Assembly (NCBI GenBank): GCA_900553145.1
Contig: USCL01000250.1
Location: 1-5,420, forward strand
Reading direction: 5' to 3'
DNA length: 5,420 nt
DNA from: an uncultured Desulfovibrio sp.
GTDB lineage: Bacteria; Desulfobacterota; Desulfovibrionia; Desulfovibrionales; Desulfovibrionaceae
This document shows positions 1-4,481 of the stretch, one piece after another. Every line of letters starts with the position of its first letter. The first letter of the stretch is position 1. The position numbers were made by a program, and so were the translations under genes. The notes below the pieces were generated by a model. That model saw only the letters and a program-made list of their open reading frames with translations. It was not told where the DNA came from and searched no databases.

Positions 1-35
1 GGAGGGAAACCCTTCTGAAGAAGGGTTCTCCCTCC
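1..35. repeat. Long near-perfect hairpin
   Basis: The two halves pair almost completely: 9-16 with 19-26, and 1-8 with 27-35 with a single bulged C at 28. The apex is the palindrome CCCTTCTGAAGAAGGG (10-25). The sequence that follows on the plus strand is C-rich with no T run, so it is not a canonical terminator in that direction. The minus-strand continuation lies outside the window. It could be a transcript-end hairpin shared by convergent genes, or a dispersed intergenic palindrome. Confidence 0.6.
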
Positions 36-109
36 CCCGTACCCCCACCCTTCCCAAGACTTTCGACTGGTGGGGAGGGGACGCGAAAGGAGTATTCTCT
101 GAAGAAGGA

Positions 110-127
110 GCCGGGACAGTTCCCGGC
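110..127. repeat. Inverted repeat, 7-bp stem
   Basis: GCCGGGA (110-116) pairs perfectly with TCCCGGC (121-127) around a four-base CAGT loop. There is no T run on either side. It is one of a cluster of hairpins in this gap, and its function is unknown. Confidence 0.5.
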
Positions 128-276
128 CATACCGAAATGTTCCCTTTCAACAACCGCCGGGGGACGGGGGACGAACGCGAGGGTTCAGCCTCCCCAAGCA
201 GCCGCCCCGCCGCCGACCAATAAAAAGTCTTAGGAGGAAGAGGCGGGGTTTGGGAAGGGGAAAGGCGACCCAACGG

Positions 277-295
277 GCGGCCCCTCAGGGGCCGT
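277..295. repeat. Inverted repeat, 7-bp GC stem
   Basis: CGGCCCC (278-284) pairs with GGGGCCG (288-294) around a three-base TCA loop. A G-T wobble pair at 277/295 can extend the stem. It lies about 85 bases past the M20 stop codon. No T run follows on the minus strand, so it is only a possible terminator or 3'-end stabiliser for that gene. Confidence 0.5.
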
Positions 296-335
296 GCCCT
301 TCAGGCGAGCCTTACGGGCATTGAGAGCGGAGCAG

Positions 336-351
336 CCCTTCTCCAGAAGGG
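336..351. repeat. Palindrome CCCTTCTCCAGAAGGG
   Basis: This is a perfect palindrome with 7-bp arms and two central bases. It differs only in those two central bases from the apex palindrome at 10-25. It starts 28 bases beyond the M20 stop codon, where a terminator hairpin would be expected, but no U-rich tail follows on the minus strand. It may be a Rho-assisted or U-less transcript end, or a recurring intergenic palindrome. Confidence 0.5.
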
Positions 352-378
352 GGCCCCTTCCCCAATAGTCATCATCCC

Positions 379-1605
379 TTAATCAAACAGCATCCGGGCG
401 AGCACCTGCGCGTCGCCGATGGTGCGGGAAATGAGGGAGTACTCGTTGGCAAGATGGTAGGTCGGCACGACGCTGGCCCACACCGCAGCGGGGATGCCCA
501 TGTCGCGGAAGCCCACGGCCACGGTCCCGCCGCCGCTGCCGTCGCAGTGCGGCTCGATGCCGTAAATCTCACGGATGCCCGCGGACAGGCGGCGCACGAC
601 TTCGCTGTCGGGCGAGGTCGCGGGCGACGCGGGCGCATTGGTCACCGTGGAAATGTCCACGGTCACGCCGTGACGCTCCGCCACGGCCTCCATGATCTCC
701 CGGGTGGAGGCCAGCACGTCGTCATGGCTGATGCCGGGCAGAATGCGGCTGTCGATGTAGAAGACTTCCTTGCCCGGCAGGGAATTGATGTTGGGGACGT
801 TCTCCTCGTGCCGCGTCGGGACGAACGTGCAGCACGGGGGCTGGAACAGCGGATCGACCTTGGCATAGAGGGATTCGAGATCCCGCACATGCAGGATCAT
901 GTCGGCCGCCGCGACCAGCGAGTTGCGCCCGTCCTGCGGACGGGAAGCGTGGCACTGGCGCCCAAGGACTTCGACGCGCATCCAAAGCTGGCCCTTTTCG
1001 GAAATCTCGATGGAAGAACCGTCCGCCACGCCGTAGTCCGGCACGACCACGAAATCGTCGGGGCCGAACAGGTCGGCATGCGTCTTGAGGATGTAGTGGA
1101 TGCCGTAACGGCTGGAGGTTTCCTCGTCGGAGACGAAGATCAGGCCGAGGGAAAGGTCGGGGGTAATGCCCTGCGCCTTCAGCTCCTGCGCAATGAGGAG
1201 GCCGCAAACGATGGCCTGCTGGTTGTCCTCCACCCCGCGGCCGCGGATCTTGTCGCCGTCGACGACGACCTTCCACGGATCGGTCTTCCAATAAGAAAGC
1301 TCTCCCGGAGGCACCACGTCCATGTGCCCCAGAATCCAGAGCCGACGCGGAGACGCGCCGGGGATGCGCGCGACCACATTGGGGCGCACGCCGTCGGGGA
1401 CCCGGGAATCAGGAGCGTCGATGCGCAGGATGTCCGTTACGCCGAGCTCGCGCAGCAGCCCTTCCAGATACAGGGCTTTGGGCATTTCGCCCGTGCCGCC
1501 GTTCTCAGGCCCGAGAGCGGGGAGTTCCGTCATGCGGGTCTGGTATTCGATGACCTTGTCCCGCTGCTGGCCGATAGACTCAATAAGCCGAGAAAAACCT
1601 GTCAT
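379..1605 (-). CDS. M20-family zinc metallo-hydrolase (DapE/ArgE-like)
   Basis: A complete 408-residue cytosolic enzyme with no signal peptide. M20 enzymes hydrolyse amide bonds of peptides or N-acylated amino acids using two metal ions. The expected residues are all visible. H94 and D96 lie in GHMDVVP, D127 in GRGVEDNQQ, the general base E161 and ligand E162 in SDEETSS, ligand D190 in VVPDYG, and H384 in TYHLANEY. H219 (CHAS) sits in the inserted dimerisation domain, roughly residues 203-320, where the family places a histidine that reaches the partner's active site. The length is normal for the family. GRGxEDNQQ, rather than the DMKG seen in classical DapE, points to the broad 'M20 metallo-hydrolase' branch, so neither dapE nor argE is assigned. 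The ATG is preceded by GAGGGA, and a TAA lies upstream near 1622. The gene is downstream of, and in the same direction as, the PxxKW gene. The substrate cannot be told from sequence. Confidence 0.93.
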   Translation of the reverse strand: MTGFSRLIESIGQQRDKVIEYQTRMTELPALGPENGGTGEMPKALYLEGLLRELGVTDILRIDAPDSRVPDGVRPNVVARIPGASPRRLWILGHMDVVPPGELSYWKTDPWKVVVDGDKIRGRGVEDNQQAIVCGLLIAQELKAQGITPDLSLGLIFVSDEETSSRYGIHYILKTHADLFGPDDFVVVPDYGVADGSSIEISEKGQLWMRVEVLGRQCHASRPQDGRNSLVAAADMILHVRDLESLYAKVDPLFQPPCCTFVPTRHEENVPNINSLPGKEVFYIDSRILPGISHDDVLASTREIMEAVAERHGVTVDISTVTNAPASPATSPDSEVVRRLSAGIREIYGIEPHCDGSGGGTVAVGFRDMGIPAAVWASVVPTYHLANEYSLISRTIGDAQVLARMLFD

Positions 1606-1608
1606 ATG

Positions 1609-1614
1609 TCCCTC
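1609..1614 (-). promoter_or_regulatory. Ribosome binding site of the M20 gene
   Basis: GAGGGA on the minus strand lies three bases before the ATG at 1605, which is slightly tight but workable. It supports that start. The next in-frame methionine (residue 25) would remove the family's N-terminal helix. The site lies only about 10 bases beyond the T-rich tail of the upstream hairpin. Confidence 0.6.
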
Positions 1615-1624
1615 GATGCGGCTT

Positions 1625-1660
1625 AAAAAACAAGAAAGGGGGAAGACGACGCCTCCCCCT
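1625..1660 (-). terminator. Intrinsic terminator or attenuator after the PxxKW gene
   Basis: Read on the minus strand, AGGGGGA (1660-1654) pairs perfectly with TCCCCCT (1643-1637) around a 10-base loop. It is followed directly by the T-rich tract TTCTTGTTTTTT (1636-1625). This is a good Rho-independent signal for the PxxKW transcript, about 85 bases past its stop codon. It ends only about 20 bases before the M20 start codon. There is therefore no room for a promoter after it, and it may instead be a partial terminator inside a two-gene transcript. Confidence 0.6.
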
Positions 1661-1668
1661 GCCTTGGA

Positions 1669-1695
1669 GAACGCCCTTCCGAAAGACGGGCGTTC
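1669..1695 (-). repeat. Second hairpin in the PxxKW-M20 gap
   Basis: GAACGCCC (1669-1676) pairs perfectly with GGGCGTTC (1688-1695), an 8-bp stem with an 11-base loop. On the minus strand it comes just before the terminator hairpin at 1637-1660 and has no T run of its own. It may back up termination, or protect the end of the upstream mRNA against exonucleases. Confidence 0.5.
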
Positions 1696-1743
1696 CCGAA
1701 AAAATTGCGGTGCATACCCGCGAACAAAACGTTTCCGAACGGC

Positions 1744-2016
1744 TTAACGGCCCTTCGCAGCACGCTTGGACGCCTTCAACGGGTTGACCTTGGCGGCCTT
1801 GCCGGATTCCGTCTTGATGTGGGTAGCGAAATTACAGCGGCCGTCGAACCACTTCTTGGCGGGGTTCGGGTAGCTGCCGCAGAACTGCTGCTCTTCAAAA
1901 GAACGAACGCGATCACAGCCTTCGCACTTTTCAACGACGGGCTGCATCAGCATGCCCTTCACTTCAACGCCCTGCTCAGTCTTGACGGCACCCACGAGGG
2001 TTTTTTCGTCGCTCAT
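1744..2016 (-). CDS. PxxKW-family cysteine-rich protein
   Basis: A complete 90-residue protein of unknown function that I recognise as the PxxKW cysteine-rich family of Desulfovibrio-type bacteria. The naming motif is PAKKW (residues 52-56). Four cysteines, C31-x2-C34, C46 and C61, are spaced like a small metal-binding fold, perhaps a zinc ribbon. The C-terminal 23 residues are rich in lysine and arginine, so contact with nucleic acid is conceivable. There is no signal peptide or membrane segment. The start at 2016 is chosen because AGGAGGT lies four bases upstream and the predicted promoter places the mRNA start near 2059. Longer in-frame starts at 2076 and 2142 lie upstream of that point and would add arginine-rich, unfamily-like sequence. 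The gene diverges from the YcaO gene and is followed by the M20 gene. The family match is strong; zinc binding is inference from the cysteine spacing. Confidence 0.87.
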   Translation of the reverse strand: MSDEKTLVGAVKTEQGVEVKGMLMQPVVEKCEGCDRVRSFEEQQFCGSYPNPAKKWFDGRCNFATHIKTESGKAAKVNPLKASKRAAKGR

Positions 2017-2020
2017 GATA

Positions 2021-2027
2021 ACCTCCT
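2021..2027 (-). promoter_or_regulatory. Strong ribosome binding site of the PxxKW gene
   Basis: AGGAGGT on the minus strand is a near-consensus Shine-Dalgarno sequence, four bases before the ATG at 2016. It settles the 90-residue start over the longer in-frame options and suggests high expression. Confidence 0.85.
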
Positions 2028-2047
2028 GCGCGCCGGAGCGCGATTTT

Positions 2048-2055
2048 TTACGTAA
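2048..2055. promoter_or_regulatory. TTACGTAA palindrome in the PxxKW leader
   Basis: A perfect 8-bp palindrome lies a few bases downstream of the inferred transcription start of the PxxKW gene. A repressor site would suit this place, but an 8-bp palindrome can occur by chance. Confidence 0.25.
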
Positions 2056-2065
2056 GAAACGAACT

Positions 2066-2093
2066 CTTTTATCCATATCAGAGGAAATGTCAA
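2066..2093 (-). promoter_or_regulatory. Sigma-70-type promoter of the PxxKW gene
   Basis: On the minus strand there is a perfect -35 hexamer, TTGACA (2093-2088). A 16-base spacer leads to TAAAAG (2071-2066), which matches four of six -10 positions. Transcription would start near 2059, giving a leader of about 43 bases before the ATG. The neighbouring ATAAAA is an alternative -10 at a shorter spacing. The -35 is convincing; the -10 is only fair. Confidence 0.55.
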
Positions 2094-2179
2094 GACCCAT
2101 CCGTGTGTTCCGGCGACAACTCCCCCGCCGCAAGGGCCGCACACGCTACGAAACCACACGGTATTCCGGCCTCCCCGCC

Positions 2180-2201
2180 CCGGACGCACGCCGGACGCAC
2201 G
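2180..2201. repeat. Perfect 11-bp tandem repeat
   Basis: CCGGACGCACG occurs twice with no gap (2180-2190 and 2191-2201), 70-91 bases before the YcaO start codon. The period is close to one helical turn, so two proteins bound here would face the same side of the DNA. I see no good sigma-70 promoter for the YcaO gene around it. It may be an activator site, or a chance local duplication. Confidence 0.5.
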
Positions 2202-2258
2202 TTTGCCTTTTCCCCCCGTTTTGGGCAACGTAGCGCAAGCCGATTCCACTTTTTTTCC

Positions 2259-2263
2259 GAGGA
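2259..2263 (+). promoter_or_regulatory. Ribosome binding site of the YcaO gene
   Basis: GAGGA is followed by a seven-base spacer and the ATG at 2271. This fixes the 567-residue start. The frame stays open upstream to a GTG at 2103, but no binding site is well placed before that codon, and the extra 56 residues are low-complexity. Confidence 0.7.
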
Positions 2264-2270
2264 CCGCCTC

Positions 2271-3974
2271 ATGCCGACCACGCTCCCTTACCGTTATACC
2301 CATGCCTCCACCGAATCCATGACCGGCTATTTCTCCTGCGAACCGCCGGACGATCTGAGCTTTGAGGATGCCCTCGCCCGCCTTGAAAGGGCCCCGCTCG
2401 ACGAGTTCCTGCACCGCCACCTCCTGCGCCGCATCGCGGCCCTGCCTCCGGACGAAGCCGCCGCACTGCGCGATCCTTCCCGTCCGGTGGTCATGGCCCT
2501 GCTCTCTGAAGCGGCCTTCCTGAACGCCGGGCATGCCGCGCTCCTGAGCGGAACGTCCTCCGGGGAACTCGAACGGCTGGAAGCTTTCCCCCCCCTGCCG
2601 TACCTGGCTTTCGCCCGCAAGGCGCTTGCGGAAGAAGGACGGCGGGAACAGGCGAACCTAGCGGCATGGAACGCCCTTTTTGAAGAAAACCTTTCCCGGC
2701 ACCATCCCCTCCCGCACCCCGACGACAACGACCTCCCCCTGCCCGCCTATGTGCAAAACGCGGAGCCGCCCAAACACGGACGCACGGCGGCGGAGGTCTA
2801 CGCCGAACGGGCCGTGCCCGGACAGCCCGTCTGGACGCGTCCCCCGGCACAGAATACGGCGGCGGAAGCACTGGCCTCGCTGGCCACCTGCGGCGTGATC
2901 GCCGGGACGGAAATGCGGCACGAGTCCTCGCTCGCGCCCGTGGGCCTGCTGCGGAACTGGAACGTGGACATCGCCGTGCGCAGCGGCGCGCTCGACTATA
3001 CATTGCAGGGAGAGGCCACCACATGGGGGCGCGGCCTGTCCATCGCCACAGCCCGTGCCTCCTACTCGATGGAAATGGTCGAGCGCGCCTCGGCCTACCT
3101 GTCCGTGGACGGGGATGCCGTCACCGACCGGCTCCGCCCCGCGCCGCTTGTCCGGGCCAGCCATGCCGAGCTTCTGGCACGGGGCCAAGCCGCGATCGAT
3201 CCGCGCAGCCTGCCCATCGACGCCGAATACCGCGAGCAACCCCTTTACTGGATGGAGGGGCGGGACGTTTCGGGCAATGCCGTGCTCGTCCCCGTCCAAG
3301 CCGTAGGGCTGTTCTGCAACCTTGACGAACCCGCCCTTTTCCTGTCGCCCGGTTCCACAGGCATGGCCTCGGGCAATACCATCGACGAAGCCAAGGCCGG
3401 CGCGCTCACGGAACTATTCGAACGCGATGCCGAAGCCACCATGCCGTGGCGGCGTGACCAGTGCTTCGAACTGATCGCGGACGGCGATCACCCGCTGGCG
3501 ATACTTCTCGCAGATTATGCCCGGCGCGGCATCCATGTCTGGTTCCGGGACATGTCCACGGAATTCGGCATCCCCTGCTACCAGAGTTTCGTAACCCGCG
3601 GCGACGGTTCCATAGCCCGCGGGGCGGGCGCGGGGCTTTCCGGGGCGGGGGCCTTGCTCTCAGCCCTGACCGAAACGCCCTATCCCTACCCCAACGGCCC
3701 GGCTTCCGCGCCGGTCCCGGCGGGCCTCGCGCAACGCGGGCTTTCCGGATTGCCCGATTACCGGCTCGGCACTCCCGCCGATAACCTGAAGCTGCTGGAA
3801 GACGTGCTCCTGTCGCATGGGCACGCTCCCGTTTATGTGGATCTGACGCGTGAGGATCTGGAACTCCCCGTAGTCCGGGCCATCGTTCCCGGGCTCGAGC
3901 TGACCGCCGACTTCGACGCGTACTCGCGCCCTTCCGTCCGCCTGTTCCGCCGCTATCTGGAAAAACAGCGATAA
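2271..3974 (+). CDS. YcaO-domain ATP-dependent modification protein
   Basis: A complete 567-residue soluble protein. YcaO domains bind ATP. Known members phosphorylate a backbone amide to form azolines, amidines or thioamides, or assist ribosomal protein S12 methylthiolation (E. coli YcaO). The YcaO domain covers about residues 195-560. The first nucleotide motif has GRG (253-255), then S264, S266, E268, E271 and R272. The second has STGMASGN (362-369), E373, E381, E384, R385 and D386, at the same spacing as E191, E199, E202 and R203 of E. coli YcaO. FGIPCYQSF, then ALTE (E468), and VVRAIVPGLE near the end complete the fold. Residues 1-190 are a helical N-terminal extension with a Pro/His/Asp-rich linker at about 142-170; I do not recognise it. 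Unusual points are Arg where GKG is usual, an internal PYPYP (470-474), and a C-terminus lacking the PxPxP tail of azoline cyclodehydratases. It diverges from the PxxKW gene. Family assignment is secure; the substrate is unknown. Confidence 0.92.
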   Translation: MPTTLPYRYTHASTESMTGYFSCEPPDDLSFEDALARLERAPLDEFLHRHLLRRIAALPPDEAAALRDPSRPVVMALLSEAAFLNAGHAALLSGTSSGELERLEAFPPLPYLAFARKALAEEGRREQANLAAWNALFEENLSRHHPLPHPDDNDLPLPAYVQNAEPPKHGRTAAEVYAERAVPGQPVWTRPPAQNTAAEALASLATCGVIAGTEMRHESSLAPVGLLRNWNVDIAVRSGALDYTLQGEATTWGRGLSIATARASYSMEMVERASAYLSVDGDAVTDRLRPAPLVRASHAELLARGQAAIDPRSLPIDAEYREQPLYWMEGRDVSGNAVLVPVQAVGLFCNLDEPALFLSPGSTGMASGNTIDEAKAGALTELFERDAEATMPWRRDQCFELIADGDHPLAILLADYARRGIHVWFRDMSTEFGIPCYQSFVTRGDGSIARGAGAGLSGAGALLSALTETPYPYPNGPASAPVPAGLAQRGLSGLPDYRLGTPADNLKLLEDVLLSHGHAPVYVDLTREDLELPVVRAIVPGLELTADFDAYSRPSVRLFRRYLEKQR

Positions 3975-4274
3975 ACGCTTCCACGGAAAGGCCTCAATAA
4001 AAACGGCGTTCAAGAAAACGGCTGCTGCGGAGGGAACTGGGAATCCGTTAAAGAGGGGTTCAACAGGTTCGAAGCGTCCATCGGGCCGCCGCTGGTGGAG
4101 CCAGCCCCACGATCGTATCGCAAGGGCATCGGCAATATCCGTTGCCACAACGCTCGGCGCATTTTCAACTCCGCACAGAATCCTTTGGCATTATAAGCGG
4201 CTTGCTCAGCCGCCGATTGAACACACCCAAGAAAAAAACGTTCCGGGACTTCCACCAGCGGCCTTGCCCGCCCC

Positions 4275-4312
4275 CGGCCCGGCCTGTATTCCTGACAGGC
4301 CGGGCCGATTTT
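4275..4312 (+). terminator. Strong intrinsic terminator
   Basis: A perfect 13-bp GC-rich stem pairs 4275-4287 with 4295-4307 around a seven-base loop (ATTCCTG). ATTTT follows, giving a plus-strand T tract at 4309-4312. On the minus strand no T run follows, so the signal serves plus-strand transcripts. It lies about 300 bases beyond the YcaO stop codon. It therefore ends either a long YcaO 3' untranslated region or a separate small RNA, and it insulates the hydrolase-like gene downstream. Confidence 0.8.
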
Positions 4313-4437
4313 CCCGGATACAAGACACTTCACGGCCCTCCCTGCCCGCCCCTTCTCCGCAATTCCCTTTTCTCATCATTCACGGTAGGGTGCCCAAACA
4401 CAACGGGCTTTCTTGCCCCGCCCTCCCCGACAAACCG

Positions 4438-4458
4438 GAGAAGGGAATTTCCCTTTTC
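4438..4458. promoter_or_regulatory. Palindrome, possible operator
   Basis: AAGGGAA (4441-4447) and TTCCCTT (4449-4455) form a perfect inverted repeat around one T. One wobble pair and two normal pairs extend it to 4438-4458. It lies 24-44 bases before the GTG of the hydrolase-like gene, a usual place for a repressor site. As RNA it would form a modest hairpin just before the ribosome binding site. Which of these applies, if either, is not known. Confidence 0.4.
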
Positions 4459-4472
4459 AGCAGCCATATACC

Positions 4473-4476
4473 GGAG
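4473..4476 (+). promoter_or_regulatory. Ribosome binding site for the GTG start
   Basis: GGAG lies five bases before GTG at 4482. The start is supported because the translation then opens with two arginines, a hydrophobic run and an Ala-x-Ala cleavage site, a typical Sec signal peptide. Confidence 0.6.
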
Positions 4477-4481
4477 CCATC

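Larger units (their letters stand above)
1..378. other. Non-coding region rich in inverted repeats
   Basis: No convincing gene is seen here on either strand. The stretch lies downstream of the M20 hydrolase gene, whose stop codon is at 379-381. It contains at least five GC-rich inverted repeats (1-35, 43-75, 110-127, 277-295 and 336-351) separated by purine-rich tracts. None is followed by a clean run of T on either strand, so none is a textbook intrinsic terminator. A TAGGAGG sequence at 231-237 looks like a ribosome binding site, but no start codon follows at a usable distance. Some hairpins may stop or stabilise the end of the M20 transcript, or of a gene to the left of the window; that is inference. 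Confidence 0.6.
3975..4481. other. Long intergenic region with a terminator and a palindrome
   Basis: No gene can be supported in these 507 bases. The left part (3975-4270) has minor hairpins, such as GCTGG/CCAGC at 4091-4105 and GCGGCT/AGCCGC at 4197-4213. A lone TATAAG at 4192-4197 has no matching -35. Open frames here lack plausible starts, run through the terminator, or show no family resemblance. A strong plus-strand terminator lies at 4275-4312. The right part (4313-4481) must hold the promoter of the exported hydrolase-like gene, but I found no clear -35/-10 pair. Confidence 0.6.

Noticed and set aside
231..260. TAGGAGG as the start of a small plus-strand gene
   Set aside because: No ATG, GTG or TTG follows at a workable distance that leads to a convincing open frame. 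The site is part of a longer purine-rich tract.
454..1626. Plus-strand 390-codon open frame opposite the M20 gene
   Set aside because: It is the antisense shadow of a well-supported enzyme. Its translation is His/Arg/Val-rich low-complexity sequence without family motifs, and GC-rich DNA produces such frames often.
2017..2142. Extending the PxxKW protein upstream to starts at 2076 or 2142
   Set aside because: The added N-terminus is Arg/Ser-rich, and those starts lie upstream of the inferred transcription start. The best Shine-Dalgarno is at 2021-2027, directly before 2016.
2103..2270. Extending the YcaO protein upstream to the GTG at 2103 (56 extra residues)
   Set aside because: There is no ribosome binding site at a proper distance from that GTG. 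The extra residues are low-complexity and overlap the 11-bp tandem repeat. GAGGA seven bases before 2271 supports the shorter protein.
4060..4085. GGTTCGAAGC as a possible tRNA T-arm
   Set aside because: The flanking bases do not form the five-pair T stem, and no acceptor or anticodon stem could be built around it.
4184..4206. TTGGCA...TTGC as a sigma-54 promoter
   Set aside because: The GG and GC elements are 15 bases apart instead of the required 10.
4010..4333. Minus-strand 107-codon frame in the gap after the YcaO gene, possibly a transposase remnant
   Set aside because: It starts at GTG, its first part is the terminator hairpin, and its translation shows no family motif. A faint resemblance of 'LRYDRGAGSTS' to transposase tails was too weak, and no inverted repeats or target duplications flank it.
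4465..4472. CATATACC as the -10 box of the exported hydrolase-like gene
   Set aside because: Transcription would begin inside or after the ribosome binding site at 4473-4476, and no -35 is present at the right distance.
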